Of a stretch of 64,000 nucleotides of DNA, positions 1-12,369 are shown piece after piece. Source of the stretch: Plutella xylostella (Eukaryota > Arthropoda > Insecta > Lepidoptera > Plutellidae). Position 1 is the first letter of the stretch; each line of letters starts with the position of its first letter. Made by a program: the position numbers and the translations under genes. The stretch covers positions 3,348,001 to 3,412,000 of the forward strand of contig NC_063994.1 of assembly GCF_932276165.1 (NCBI RefSeq). Direction: 5' to 3'. The notes beneath the pieces were generated by a model. That model saw only the letters and a list, made by a program, of their open reading frames with translations. It had not been told where the DNA came from and made no database searches.

Positions 1-79
1 AGAGTGTTGTAAAAGTGGTTTAGTTTTTCGAAAAGGGTCATTGGAGGACATTCATAACAACTCTTGTTTTATGATAACA

Positions 80-190
80 TTCAGATGCGATAAATCTAGA
101 TATGCAGGTTTCCTATCATACTTCGCTTCACCGAAAGAGAAACGGAATACCTTGTACTCAAATTACAAAGAACTCATTGGTACAGTTTGT
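80..190 (-). repeat. Diverged fragment of a tRNA-derived SINE
   Basis: This stretch shares several blocks (ctagatatgcaggtttcct, ttcaccg, actcattggtac) in the same order with the better preserved SINE at 19336-19650, in the same orientation. Only the middle of the element is present; the tRNA-like head is missing. The small ORF across it is a by-product of the repeat. Confidence 0.6.
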
Positions 191-2265
191 TCCAAACAAG
201 TATCCACCGACCCTCCAACATTACAGCGTCGCAGTATGTACGATTATCGTAACATAATGTATTATTATATTAATTATTAAAAGCATTTACTTAAGCCTTA
301 ATAAGGGGTGGGAATATGGATGACACATTGTTTGAACTTTAACCCATTAAGTTAAGGATGAAGAGTTGAATGATTTCTAATTCTGTATTTGCCTATTTAT
401 CAGTTGGGGCTGATGCTTTAACAAAAATATAACATAATTTTACCTATCTAATATCTGTAGGGGCCATAATTGCCGCCCTAATAACTTCAACCACAGTTGT
501 CGGTACCTATGTCACAATTATACTTCCTAAGCCAACCTCGAAATGATCCTGTCAAAAACACGACTGAACCAACACCGAATAAGGAGTCAATTTTCATTGC
601 GACATCTGGCCTTTAAATTTAAGCATGAAGCAGCATAATTCAGTTATACAAAAGCGAGGTGTCTCCTTGACGGAGTTTTTGTACAGTATAGTATCACTAC
701 TAACTGCCAGTTTCTTCACTTTGACTTTGACACATAAAAATCAGACACCTAGCGACCACATCGCGTGTGTGTCGATGCGAACGCGCGACAGAATCGCTGC
801 AAAAAGCCGCCATGGGCGACCTATACCTATTATACCTAGGTAGGCCTAAGGGTGACATGCACTAAAGTGTTAAATCTAGATTTAGTGTCTAATCTCGATT
901 AAAGAAACGTGTGTCCATATAAATTTATGGCATAAATCGTGTTTTTATTACTATGGTGCAAGTGGCCCTAAGAATGGTTGTCAAACTTGAAGCCCGTCGG
1001 TGGTAATTCGTCGTGGTAGCCGGTAGGGCCGCGGGTTCCAATTAACTGGCTTCATGAATACGCTGATTGCAGCCAACGATCCAGGAAACGGGGCATTGTC
1101 GCTCCGCTGGATTGACATTTCTTATTTAGCCTAATTATTAATTAATTATTATTAATAAATATTTTATTCTTATATTTTAGATCTTGAAAATGACAGGCTA
1201 CATGATCTGCTGGTCAAACTGTACAACTTTACCAAGATACCTAGATGACCTAGTTACATGCCGTTGAACAAACGTCATAAAAAAGTAAACAGCAAATCAT
1301 ATAAAAAAATCTGATACGACCACACCAATACTTACAAAGCTCTTAAAATGTTTAATTAAAAAAGTTTTCTTTAAGGGGTTTTAAAACGGAGACAAAACAA
1401 ACGGTCCAGTTAAACGCCAAGGTTTTTACAAAACTATTTGAATAGTTGTTGTAAGCAAAGATTGGCTCATTTGAATGAAACAAAGTGAAAAGCAAACTTC
1501 GTTCAATGGAGAATGGAAAGCGCTTCTAATTCATTTTGGCGACTATAGTTTCCCTGTGAAAATACAATTTCGTTTGGCTCGTTTATATTTTAGACAGAAA
1601 CGGCGACGGTGGCGGAGGAGTAATATTGTTTTTGATTAAATTCCACTCAAAAGTTTTCATCCAATTTTTGTTTCTCGGGATTCAGTTATAAGACACTCTT
1701 TTATTTTGTTCGTACACATTTTCGTAGCCTACTACTACGCTACAAAATTATGCGTATACTTAAATCATAACTTGTAACTCGCTACGTTATCGTTATGATC
1801 TTTTTTAAAGTGGCATAAAAATTCAAAATGACTAGTAGCATAACCTTTTGGATTAATAATTATACCTACTCAGTAAATTTATGCTCTCAAGTTCTGACAA
1901 AAGGTGACTGAACTGCAGTTAACAATGGGACTCGGCAACAGTCAAACAACACTACATAAGTTCTCTTACCCCACTTATGCTAACGACGAAATTCGCTTGC
2001 ATAGTCAGATTTCTTGTGCAAATAAGATTCTTGCTGAGTGGTAGGAACAGAAGGTTCACTACAAATCTAATTTTTGGGAATGTATGGTTAGTTAATTAAA
2101 TTGGTTTTTATATGAAATGGCGAAAGAAATGGGCTAAACGGGTTTTTTGTTGAATTATAATCTACAATATTGTTTACTTGTATTATATTTTGTTCTCGCG
2201 ATGATAGTTAAAACGACCACGGCATAGATAGAAGAAGTGTTCATTTTTTATTTTATTTAGATACA
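191..2265. other. Intergenic, no gene recognised
   Basis: AT-rich sequence. I see no ORF with signal peptide, domain or codon bias, and no convincing RNA gene. The 72-aa ORF at 625-843 has no recognisable feature. Confidence 0.6.
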
Positions 2266-2456
2266 AGCTGTTCCCGCGAGCTTCGCTTCGCCTTAAAAAG
2301 TTTTCCCGTAGGAATTACGGGATAAAAAGTAGCCTATGTTCTTTCCCAGAGTTTAGACAATCTGTATACCAAATTTCATTCTTATCCGTTCAGTAGTTTG
2401 GGCGTGAAATCGAAACAGACAGACACAGTTACTTTCGCATTTAGTTAGTTTAGGAT
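2266..2456 (+). repeat. Interspersed repeat, 'agctgttcccgcgagcttcg' family
   Basis: One of three copies here (others at 4305-4388 and 6813-7010). The family starts agctgttcccgcg, has a central block containing gggataaaaagtagcct, and ends in cagacacagttactttcgc followed by an AT-rich ttagttaggat tail. The defined 3' tail and lack of inverted ends suggest a LINE 3' end or LINE-dependent SINE; which one cannot be told from this window. Confidence 0.7.
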
Positions 2457-2479
2457 AAGACACAAAATAGATTTTTTCG

Positions 2480-2738
2480 CCGACCGAATGGCGTAGTGGT
2501 TATATAGTGACCCTGACTACTGAGCTGAAGGTCCCGGGTTCGATTCCCGGCTGGGGCAGATATTTGTTTAAACACAGATATTTGTTCCCGGGTCTTAGAT
2601 GTGCCCGAAATGGCAATAGGCCCGCCCCCTATTACATTGGGACTAACATAACACTCTGGCGAAAAGTGGGTGCAGCAATGCACCTCGGCCTACCCCGCAA
2701 GAGAGTACATTAGTACAAGGCGTGAGTGTGTGTGTGTG
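2480..2738 (+). repeat. tRNA-derived SINE, type 1 (full length)
   Basis: The head has Pol III A-box-like (ggcgtagtggtta) and B-box-like (gggttcgattcc) motifs, followed by cagatatttgttt, a block with cccctattacattggg, and a tail ending gcgtgagtgtgtg. Other copies: 19727-19966 (-), 30918-31262 (+), 41246-41505 (-), 59677-59942 (+), and a tail at 34873-34924 (-). This copy has a short insertion after the A box (ttatatagtga instead of ttagtga). Confidence 0.9.
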
Positions 2739-2745
2739 TAGTTTT

Positions 2746-4300
2746 TTCGCCAATCACCAATTCAGATTTGAAAGTTATATTAATCAAGTCACTTAAAAGC
2801 CTTTCGCTATACTTTGAGTCGATTTTCTTTTCTCGATCGGTGAAGAAAATCCTACTACACTTGTCTCTCTGAGCTTACTTACTTACCGCTGGAGTTTTCT
2901 CTGAGTGACAAAACCAGACGACTAAGTTTGAAACATTAGCTCCGTGCAGTTAACTATGAGAGTACGTTATTTGCATTAATGTGTTTGGGAAACAAACATT
3001 TATAGACGAGGGGTATTCATAGTGTATATTAGTGGTTAATTTTGTTTCACCGACTCAGGGTTTATTCAGAGGACCCAGTTTAGGTTTTTCATTAAGGTTC
3101 GAATCTGCTGTAGTAGGTATGTAGTTTTTGAAGCCGTTCACAACACCACTAGGCACATTGACAAGAATCAAAGACAGCTGTCACAAACCACTCTCCTTCA
3201 CAGACAACTGACGACTGAGCAGCATTGGCCCTAAAATGTATATTTTAGGGCCACGGGTGCCATTTTATTGAGTGGTTTGCCCTGTTCTTACGCTAGTAAT
3301 ATAATATATGTCAATGTTTTAGTGTGTCGGTGATAAACATAAGAGCAAAAGATCACAAGTTTTACCTATATACCTATAACACTATAGCCTTTCTCTGTTA
3401 CGGTTATAGCAAAAACAAAATTATACTCAACAACATTTTTATTCTGTTATTTCTACCGATCCGGCCCTCTATCGTCTGTTTATGAAAACAATAATAATCA
3501 GAAAGATAAATACGGTTGAAAATATTGGCTGACATTTTCCTGTGTTTTCGGTGGATTTTCGGTTACACAGGGTAAATAGGCGACATACACAATATGGAGA
3601 CAATGTACAGATCACTGACAACTATTACTGACAATTCTGATGTTATTTTTTGCGATAAAAAGGAAAAAGAAACAAAATAGTTTTGTTTTCATCATCATCA
3701 TCATCAGTGTCATCATTTTTTTTCAAGATAATGAAAACTTGAGACATTTTTATATCACGTATTAAAGATCTACATACTCTAGAACATGCTACTGAATTTC
3801 ATAAATAATATATTTCGATCTTCCTTCCAGTGTCAATTTTCAAAACACCATATTATTTATGATTTACTAACGCACAATTTTGTCACTGAACGTTGTGTAC
3901 TCCATTATGTACGAGTAAAAGAACCGGATGCGAGTGACAATAAGCAAATAGAACTAAATTAATTTCCGTATTGGTGAATTATCGAGTGGATAAATTGAGA
4001 ATAACATGACTGGATCACAAGGGTATATTGTGTAAGTTAATAATGGAAGGGTTGGAATCCAATATAAATAAGTAGGAAGGGAAAATAAGTTAGCTATTGA
4101 CTTTTACTTGTACGGTATTCTATCAAAACACACGGATGTGCCATACGATCTATGGAGCTGCATGGGATTGCCTTAGTCTGTGCTATAGTAATCTAAGGGC
4201 CTAACTTAAAAATAAAGAAGCTTGGAGTTTTTTTTCTGTTTTAATGGCACAAAATCTGACCTTAGTTACCTTATTTAGTTATGACCTTAGTTATTGAACA
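2746..4300. other. Intergenic, no gene recognised
   Basis: AT-rich. It contains a perfect 12-bp-stem hairpin at 3226-3253 and a short TCA trinucleotide run near 3690-3706. No coding signal was seen. Confidence 0.6.
3226..3253. repeat. Perfect short hairpin
   Basis: A 12-bp perfect inverted repeat (tggccctaaaat) around a 4-base loop. It is not followed by a T-tract. It may be a residual MITE tip or a chance palindrome. Confidence 0.5.
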
Positions 4301-4304
4301 AACT

Positions 4305-4388
4305 AGCTGTTCCCGCAAGCTTCGCTTTGCTGTGAAAGAGTAACAGACAGACACAGTTACTTTCGCATTTATAATATTAGTTAGGATA
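4305..4388 (+). repeat. Internally deleted 'agctgttcccgc' repeat
   Basis: Same two ends as the copies at 2266-2456 and 6813-7010, but the central ~100 bp are missing: the start runs straight into the gtgaaagagtaacagac block. Confidence 0.65.
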
Positions 4389-4390
4389 AT

Positions 4391-5223
4391 CTAAAAAGTT
4401 CCACTTGTTATTGCCGTTCCATATTAGCTATGCCAATGGAACTTTTTCATTGAACGCGAGTGTATTAAGATTTATACATTTATGTTTGCTTTCCCTCTTC
4501 CCAGTAGACTGCTCGCACTCATCCACCTAGACGCCTGCAACGCATACCCGACACGCCGCTAACTCAATCAGTGTAGACCAGTTCGGCTACCGAAAACGCC
4601 ATAGGACCGCAAAATTAAATTTAGATTTAAAGCTTCCATAGGTCAAGTAGCTTAGTAATTTAAATGAATTCCAGACTTATTCCAGAACTTAAAAAAAAGT
4701 AACTGTCGCTGATGGTCGGATTGATTAAATCCGGGTCGGGCCAGTTGACAAATTTAAACAACGGAAATAATTCACTATCGTGTTTTATTAATTGTACTTT
4801 AAATTCTGGTGCAACGAGTGATCCCACGTTGTGTGTTGTGAATGTTGTGATATTCATTCATGCTTTAAATAAAAAATACACAGACTGCATTCATTGAATT
4901 ATGATTCGTCATCCCTCCTACTATGATTTTATTATTAAACGCGATTTTTCGAGTTTGTTTATTATATAAATGAATGATTTTTATCAAATTTGGCATGTAG
5001 GTAGGGAGCGATTAAGATATGAGTACCTACTTTTTATCCTGGAGTTATCACGGAAAAAACTTCTCAGGCATTACAAATTTGAATAACTGAAAAGTACTTA
5101 CCTAATAACTGAAAGATGGAGAAATAATTGAATAGTACTTAATAGGATAAATGTTATAGCAAACACTAAATTTTTATTCCGGGAAACTCCACGAGGAGGT
5201 GAAACTGGCGGACGACCGCTTTA
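4391..5223. other. Intergenic, no gene recognised
   Basis: AT-rich sequence. Short ORFs at 4660-4897 overlap on both strands and show no domain, signal peptide or membrane pattern. Confidence 0.55.
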
Positions 5224-5345
5224 AATAAACATTATTTATTTATTTGATACTTTATTGCACAAATATGAAATATAAGTGTACAAGGTGGACTTAATGCCAA
5301 AAGCATTTTCTACCAGCCAACCTACAGGAGGCACAGAAAAACTAG
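5224..5345 (-). repeat. LINE 3'-end fragment
   Basis: On the minus strand this reads like a lepidopteran non-LTR 3' end: a block equivalent to ggttggctggtagaaaatgc, then 'gcaataaag', then an A/T-rich (aaata)n tail at 5224-5245. Related ends lie at 7165-7310 (-), 10772-10906 (+) and 35906-36040 (+). Confidence 0.6.
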
Positions 5346-5507
5346 TAGAAAGGTGCAACAAAAAACAGTGGTTACTAAATTGAAAAAGCTAAAACTAAAT
5401 ACCTATAGTCAATTGATAATTAACTTGATTATCAGCTTTATCCCGGGCATAAATATTAAGGCAAGGCGATATTCCCGGTAAAATCTAGTAAAATAATAAT
5501 ATAATAA

Positions 5508-5631
5508 TAATATGTGGGGACATCTCACACACGGCCATCCGACCCCAAGTTAGGCAGAGCCTGTGTTATGGGTATCGGACGGCTGATATATCTACACAAA
5601 TACATAGATAGATAGATATGAGATATAAATA
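5508..5631 (-). repeat. tRNA-derived SINE, type 2 tail, interrupted
   Basis: Matches the tail of the type 2 SINE at 27919-28158 (tgtggggacatctcacac, ccatccgaccccaag, tacacaaatacatagatag). The copy ends where the 776-bp inverted-repeat element begins at 5632, so that element appears to have inserted into the SINE; no head is seen on the far side. Confidence 0.7.
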
Positions 5632-6407
5632 TGGGTCCAGCCAGACTCGTCCCATTCCACACTCGACCCGGCCAAACTCGACCCGAATTTCATAATTTCG
5701 ATAAGGTTCATTTTTGTTTGTATTTTTTTTTCTTATCGCAAAGTACAGTCGACAGAAAATGTTTATGGATTTCTTAATTGATTGCATATAAAGTGATTAT
5801 CACTTAAATTTAAGAAATATGTTGACTAAACTAGCCTAAGTTTGACCTCAGTAACAGAGAGAAGTAGTTTACCCTTCTCATTGTTTTAGCCTGAAATAAA
5901 CGGGTTATCGATAACAATGGTCAAGATTTGGATGGCCTGCATCCATCTCTTTCGCGCACTTACTTGTATTGTAATTTATACATTTGATAAGCAAGGGCTA
6001 CTGCGAAGTAATTATAATTTTATAAACAGCAAACGGATTTTATAAAAAGGATTTTATACATATTTCATTGTAAAGATATTTTGTGTAACTGTGATTTTAG
6101 CACACATAATTATTAATAGTTACTTATTTTGTTAATATTTATTATTACTTATTACGTTTATAATTCAAAACATGTGTTACCTACTAATAATGTTTATAGA
6201 AAATGATAAATAAATGATTAAAAGAACAAATTATTACTTTTGTTTGAATTAATCAGCACATAAAACACCTAACTATAATTTCAGTAAAAAAACTCTTGTG
6301 GCTGACAGTACATTTCAACAAAAGTACCTAGACCTTACCGTATTTTAGAAATTCGGGTCGAGTTTGGCCGGGTCGAGTGTGGAATGGGACGAGTCTGGCT
6401 GGACCCA
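5632..6407. mobile_element. Non-autonomous DNA transposon with perfect 60-bp terminal inverted repeats
   Basis: Bases 5632-5691 and 6348-6407 are perfect inverted repeats by eye, starting TGGGTCCAGCC. The flanks show a 6-bp direct repeat TAAATA (or TA at minimum), consistent with a target-site duplication. The interior is about 650 bp of AT-rich DNA with no transposase ORF. Family not recognised. Confidence 0.85.
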
Positions 6408-6812
6408 TAAATATCAAATAATTTCAATCAACTAAGTATATAGTTTATTTTAAGGACGTTAAGTACCAGGATATCATGGGTAGGAGAAAGTTTATTTCAG
6501 CTCACAGCTTCACACCACATACGTTATACGGTAAGCGTGGTAATGGCTGAAACTTTCAGCAAGCGCCATATTTCTACAGCCGCATTTTGAGTATGTTTGT
6601 TAAATTGCAGTGGAAATTTAGCATAAAATTCAGTTTGAAACAAAGAGCTGTCATATTTTCTTCTTGAGTTAATTTAATGTGAGTCGAATGTTATAGTAAC
6701 TAGAAAGTTCCTCTATATTTTTTAAAATAAACTTATATGTAGGTAAAATACATAATTGACATGGAAAACATTTTTTTACTACTCGTCATTAAAACCACAT
6801 TTATTTGACACT

Positions 6813-7010
6813 AGCTGTTCCCGCGCGCTTCGCTTCGCCTTAAAAAGTTTTCCCGTAGGAATTCCGGGATAAAAAGTAGCCTACGTTCTTTCCCAGGGTC
6901 TAGACCGTATGTATACCAAATTTCATTCAAATCCGTTCAGTAGTTTTGGCGTGAAAGAGTAACAGACAGACAGACACAGTTACTTTCGCATTTATAATAT
7001 TAGTTAGGAT
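6813..7010 (+). repeat. Full-length 'agctgttcccgcg' repeat
   Basis: Best preserved of the three copies: start agctgttcccgcg, centre gggataaaaagtagcc, tail cagacagacacagttac followed by attagttaggattaggatt. The tail has a tandem 'ttaggat' motif typical of target-primed retrotransposition. Confidence 0.75.
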
Positions 7011-7164
7011 TAGGATTATTTGAGTCCTTTTTTTCTGGTAACAAGTGGGTCAATGAAATTCACCAGACACACTAGTCAGGTCTGTAATGAATTAATCTTA
7101 ATATTCATAAGTAATTTGTAACAGCACCCCATGAAATGGCAGCGAGTCAAACAAAGCATTAATT

Positions 7165-7310
7165 TAGAATAGATAGATAGAATATTCTTTATTTGTACAC
7201 ACACACATAAAAGAAACTTACAAAACTTAAATACTAACAAATATGTACAAAAATGGCGGTCTTATCGCTTAAAGCGATTTTATCACCGCCCACGGCCCGT
7301 AAGCTCAAAG
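7165..7310 (-). repeat. LINE 3'-end fragment
   Basis: On the minus strand: 'gggccgtgggcggtgataa', 'ttaagcgataagaccgccat', 'tttttgtacata', and a tail of tacaaataaag and tctatctatct. The layout matches the LINE 3' ends at 10772-10906 and 35906-36040. Confidence 0.6.
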
Positions 7311-7598
7311 AACTTGTGTTTTCTGAATTACTTACAAACATTTAAAGGTAAAAAACGGCTGAATCTCGCATTTTATAATAAAGAGTGCCTTGACACCTTT
7401 AGCTAATGACGACCGACGCTTTAATAAGTCAGAAAAAAAATAAAAAACAATCGTCAAAAGAAACTTTTAGAACTTAGAACCGGCCGTACTGACAACTTAG
7501 GTAAGTACCCGGTGAATTTACTTAACTGCAACAGGGTCTCGAGTGCGAATTTTTTCACCTATCGAGAAGTGAAATCGAACACGCAGATTTGTATGGAA

Positions 7599-7683
7599 TA
7601 CACTCACGGAAATGAAACAGTTCCACCTGCCAATGACGTTTCATACGTCTCTGGAACTTTTTCAGTGCCCGTGCGTGAGTGTA
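7599..7683. mobile_element. 85-bp palindromic MITE
   Basis: Ends tacactcacgg and (reverse complement) tacactcacgc face each other, with the matching arms extending through aaatgaaacagttcca. Single ends of the same family are at 22190-22225 (cactcacgggcaatgaaaaa) and 52019-52053. Confidence 0.7.
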
Positions 7684-8162
7684 TTATTAGATATAAATTT
7701 TATTTTTTATTCGTACATAAATTAGTTATGTATTATTCTGCTCCACTGCTGGTGTTATTCGAGTCTTCACCTATCAGCGAATCCTTAACGGTTGCCGCAT
7801 TAGCAAGGAGTGAGGCGTAAGACCATTATTCTGAAGACGTGATTCATTATACAAAGAGGGAGTGCAGCCGGTGTCGCTGTATAAAACATAAGGAGCTAGG
7901 GTTGCCACAGATAAATTAATACAGATAGAAATAAAGAAACAAACACTGATTTAATATACTCACACAGTCGGCTATAATGTTGTGTTGTTTTTTAAACTAC
8001 AGTTTTCCAGTCGTCTTAAAACGGTTTCATTAATTTATTTATTTTTCTTTTACTAGGTACTTGTGATGAAGATTTTATAGAATTTGTGACAAGTGAAGTA
8101 CTTATATTGGAGATATAATTTTGAGCTGACCACCCCGGTGGAGAAGTCATGGGGTCAAATGG

Positions 8163-8640
8163 TTCAATCAAAATCAAAATCAAAATCAAAATATATTTAT
8201 TGTGAATTGTGACCAATTGTGACACATAGGTTTAGGCAGCTATTAACAAAGTCCTCTTAATTTTATTGCTACTATGGCCTGCCCTTGGGCGTACAAAGTT
8301 ATACAATTATAAAATACCTAAATCATGCATTCTAATTAATAATGGTTATGTCATAAGTAGGTACTAACTAATAGTAAAAAAAAAACAATTAACTACAAAT
8401 ACCTTCACTTAAAATCTAATTTGGCAACTCGGTTGAGACACAGACAATCTAATTTAACAGTTATAATTGTACGTTACATTTATTTTTGTTAATGTCCATG
8501 AAAAATTCCTGTACCGAATAATAATATGTCCTCGAGACAAGGAACCACTTCAAGGTTTTTTTTAAATATATTTATTTCGTCAATTGTTCGAATCTGTTCT
8601 GGAAGGCTATTATAGATTTTTGGTGCATAGTGGTGGTTAA
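8163..8640 (-). mobile_element. 5'-truncated LINE with the C-terminus of its ORF2
   Basis: On the minus strand, 8497-8636 encodes an in-frame tail of about 46 residues with the motif YAPKIYNSLPEQIR followed by NIFKKNLEV and a stop. This is the conserved C-terminal pattern of many insect non-LTR reverse-transcriptase ORFs. A 3' UTR of about 300 bp follows, ending in a (TTTGAT)n tail at 8166-8190. The reverse transcriptase domain is missing. Clade not determined. Confidence 0.75.
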
Positions 8641-9600
8641 TTGATAGATAGGTACGGTATACGGCAGATAAATCAGACCCCTCTCAGAAACATTGTTACT
8701 ATGAGAGGGGGGTCAGGTTTTTCTGCACATGACCGTACTAGCTGAGTTTTGAATTTGAACCCTCACCTCGAGCTCTCAAAATTATAAGATATTACAGGAC
8801 CTTTCCGTTTCTAGGTTAAATAAAATTTAACTTGTTGTGTCTACTAAATGAACTTTCTTTTTTACCTCAAAGGTCTTGCGAACTGATCGCTTATAATGGT
8901 CATTAATGCATAATAATTGACTGGTAGAAAATGCTTTTAGTATTAAGTCCAAATAATATTCATGACAAATTTTTGAGACCAGTTCAAGATAATCATATAC
9001 TTACATGTAAGTAATTAATATGCATATCAAAATACTTAATTTGTCATATACGACTGATTATATCAAGATTTACATTTATAAACATGCGAAATGCATGCAA
9101 ACACTGTTATTTCGAGATCTATCATTTTGCTAACAGTTTGCTTCCATTATCCTGTATTAAGTTTAAATAATTCTATTAGTAATAATTTAATTTTCATAAA
9201 AAACATAATAATTTCTAACTGATATAACTATCTAACTTTTGCGGGAAATTCAATACAAAAGCTATAAATTCTGTGTAATAGATAAAAATCTCTTAGATGA
9301 CATCTCAATTGATTGAAATAATGACCTCTTTATCCATTTGGGTTACATTAGGTTTTGCGACCCAAAATCGGATTCCCAAGGGCTCTCTCCCAGATATAAA
9401 ACCCTTGAAAGAAATTTTATATAAAATAAAAGAACTACCTACTGAGTTTTTACCTAACCTATTCGGTCCCAGTCTGTAGGATAAAATCTTAAAGTAAAAA
9501 ATAGGTAAGTACACGATTTTCTTTATTAAAATACGAGACCAACAATTTTCGATTACGTTTGAATAGCTGGGTTGTGATATAAACCGATATTGATTTAGTA
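8641..9600. other. Intergenic, no gene recognised
   Basis: AT-rich. The overlapping 60-aa (+) and 105-aa (-) ORFs at 9297-9622 mirror each other and show no domain. A small LINE-end-like block (ggtagaaaatgcttttagt) is at 8922-8950. Confidence 0.55.
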
Positions 9601-10597
9601 TTTTTAGGGTTCCGTTCCTCAAAAATAGAAAGGAACCCTTATAGCATCACTTTGTTGTCCGTCTGTCTGTCTGTCACCACCCTTTTTCTCAGAAACGGGT
9701 AAAGTTATCAGGATATACAAATATACAACTTTACGGCCCGACAAAGTAGTAAAAACAAGTATTTAAAAAAAGCTGGGGTCCTCCCATACAAGTAAAGCGG
9801 GGATGAATATTTTTTTTCCCGCTGTTTCGATGGTGTGGGATATCGTTGAATAAGTCTTTCAAAAACATTATAGGTATGCTGAAATCATTTTTTGATTCAG
9901 TGTTTGGTTTAGGAAATATTAAGCTTCAAAGTGCAAATTTTTGTTAGACTCAAGTGTCCCCCCCCCCCCCCCCCTGCAGGCTGAATGGTTGGTCCTAAAA
10001 ACATTAAAAAATTCAAATATGAAGTTCATTTATGACGAAATTAAAAGGAAAACTATCTCAGGTAAGTAGACTTTATATGTTTACGATTAATAGTCAATAT
10101 TGTAATTGCAAACTTACATTTAAAGTTGCCATTCCAGTCAGCCATTGGATGGTTGACCGATTTCATGTGGTTCTTTTCTGGACGCTTCTGTGCTTCGGAC
10201 GGCACGTTAAGCCGTGGGTCCCGGTTGCTGCTTCGGCAGCAGTCGTTAAGCCTAGTCAGAGGCCTTCCGGCGGCTTGAAAACATCTGACAGTCGGGTTGC
10301 CCACTTACCCGACAACTCTCTCAGCACAAGCTTGCTCCACCAACCCGCACTAGGCCAGCGTGGTGGACTAGGCCTAAACCCTTCATTGGAAGGAGACCCG
10401 TGCCCCAGCAGTGGGGACGTGATTGGTCGTGATGATTTAAAGTTGCAGAATTGACCATGATGTATAGTTCTCCAAAATTGATATCGATGTATGGCAAAAT
10501 ATAATTTCAACTGCAAAGTTAAGTTTGTTTTTTGAGAGTGCTTATCTTTGTACGGAACCCTCAGTGCGCGAGTCCAACTCGAACTTGGCCGGTTTTT
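9601..10597 (+). mobile_element. Non-coding interspersed element, 'gggttccgt ... cttggccgg' family
   Basis: It starts tttttagggttccgt, has a run of gtctgtctgtctgtc, and ends cgcgagtccaactcg ... cttggccggttttt, with no gene inside. A 5'-truncated 5S-headed SINE lies within it (10130-10440), and a 17-C homopolymer is at 9958-9974. A second, partial copy starts at about 63023. The ends are not inverted repeats, and I cannot assign the class. Confidence 0.65.
10130..10440 (+). repeat. 5S-rRNA-derived SINE, 5'-truncated, tail A
   Basis: It begins within the 5S-like region at agccattggatggttgacc (compare ttggatgggtgacc of 5S rRNA) and continues with ggttcttttctggacgcttc and a block with cggttgctgcttcggcagca, shared with the copy at 24785-25165. 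After cttacccgacaact the two diverge: this copy has a tail containing ggagacccgtgccccagcag. The same tail occurs on the minus strand at 18643-18722. Confidence 0.75.
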
Positions 10598-10771
10598 AAT
10601 TTTGGTCAGATTATTATTTAGTTGAAGATTTAGGGTCGCTGCTGGTGACAAATTATATCTTAGTACCACTTATGATTATGGTTCCATAGGATAGTTATCA
10701 GTAATGCATACAAATTATTATTGAGTATTGAAATTCAACTTTACTTTCGTAAGTAACTCTTTTATCCACCA

Positions 10772-10906
10772 ACAAAGGTTGGCTGGAAGAAATAGCTTTT
10801 TGGCAATAAGCCCGCCATTGTATGCTTTTACTGTGTTTATCAATTGTTATGTATTTATGTTTTTGTATACAATAACGTGTTAAAATAAATAAATAATTTG
10901 AGTTTC
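10772..10906 (+). repeat. LINE 3'-end fragment
   Basis: It starts aaaggttggctggaagaaat, contains ggcaataagcccgccattg, and ends in a tail of ttaaaataaataaataa. The near-identical layout at 35906-36040 shows it is a repeat family. Confidence 0.7.
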
Positions 10907-11985
10907 GACTGTCTGTTAATTACATATTTTTTGTGTAATAATGTAACGTAATTATAACCTTCAAAATAATATTATAACTTTGCCATTTCACACTTCAATA
11001 ATAAATTACTCACTATAAATTAAACATTTAATGTCAGTTATATTCATAAGTGGATATATCGCATAATCGCATAAAATTTTACGTAAGTATTTAAATTAAA
11101 TACTAAGGTATTATCATAATAACGAGAATGCATTTCAATAAAATTTGCAACCATAATCAAATCCTCTTAAACATTAATTTTCACATAAGCAGCTTTGCTT
11201 TGACATTATTCCCCCAGTGCGGAGTAATTATGCTCACTGGGTTGGCCCCACAAACTACAAAAGCTGTATAAATTCAGGACGCACTTTCCACAATCCAGTT
11301 TTGTTGGTTTACTTTATTATTCCTGAGTTTCCTGACGAACAATCACGTAAGTTAGATGAGTCTTTTGTATTGGTGAGATTTGATTGTCTACGAAAACTGT
11401 AGTAGGTAAGTACAGATTAACATTCTTGTATACAAAGTGGTGGTGCCTCTAAAAAAACTATAAAAAAATATCTGAAAAAATTAAGACCTAATGTCACCTA
11501 ACAGAAAAAGGGGCGTTTTATAAGTTTAACGTGTTCGCATACCTCTCTGTGGAAGCGTACTAGCGTAGCTCCTAACGGATCAACCGATTTTCGTTTTGTT
11601 TTACTTACCTCACCTTAGACTTAGACCTTAATGTTCCCGTTGTGGCTATATCTAATAACAATTTTCTTGTAAAATCCTACCTTCAGTCACTATATATTTT
11701 AGTATTATATGCGGGGACCTATTAATGGCATAAAGTAATAATTAAGTTATGTTGTGAAGTTTTTTAAAAATGCTGTTGGTTTTCCATGAAAATGTTAAAA
11801 TAAAAATAAGTAAAATGACTTTATTTTTTGGAGAGTAGACTGCCAACCCTGAAACAGCTAGTCATTGCTAGGTTATTGTTTCGATGCGGGGAGTAGCGGC
11901 GCTGTTGCTTGAGGTTTTGTTATGTAAAATAATGAATTCGTCGTCCCACCAGCACTTTACAGCTGACGGGTTAAAGTTACCTGGG
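10907..11985. other. Intergenic; one short repeat remnant
   Basis: AT-rich. At 11507-11605 there is a remnant with gcgttttataagtttaacgtgt ... gtagctcctaacggatcaac that also occurs, diverged, at 19243-19330 and 59157-59290. The 61-aa ORF at 11217-11402 has no recognisable feature. Confidence 0.55.
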
Positions 11986-12369
11986 GGGTCACTTTATATG
12001 ATGAAAAACTAAGTTTCGGAGCGCTACGCGAGACACGACATTGCACAGAGGCGCGAGCATAGGATTCGATACTATTTTCGAATCTACACGAAGGGTCGCT
12101 TTTACCAAACGCAAAACGTATTTAAATCAAATTTTAAATACATTTTGCACTAATTGACAGACGTATGACAGGCTACTAAAATACGTTTAGCGTTTGGTGA
12201 AATTCCACCTAACATGGAAAAAACAAATGCCACTTTTTAGAACTAACAAATTTGCCTTACATTTTGACAGTGACATTTGACGATACGCAACGTAAACGGA
12301 GGTTTCAAATCCTGTGCTCGGGCAACAGCTCTCGTTCGCTCGATTTTCGTCAGTATATAGAGTGACCCT
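11986..12369. mobile_element. MITE with GGGTCACTYTATA ends and a nested inverted repeat
   Basis: The ends gggtcactttata (left) and the reverse complement of tatagagtgaccc (right) match. The right arm, on the minus strand, resembles the right arm of the 129-bp MITE at 45838-45966 (actgacgaaaa..., gagagctg). Nested at 12099-12202 is a second inverted repeat, tttaccaaacgcaaaacgta against tacgtttagcgtttggtgaa, which looks like a separate inserted MITE. Confidence 0.6.

Noticed and set aside
2450..2713. Overlapping ORFs of 68-77 aa (also at 59618-59878)
   Set aside because: Translations of the type 1 SINE on both strands.
7512..7820. 102-aa ORF
   Set aside because: It runs across a palindromic MITE (7599-7683) and lacks a start ATG or domain.
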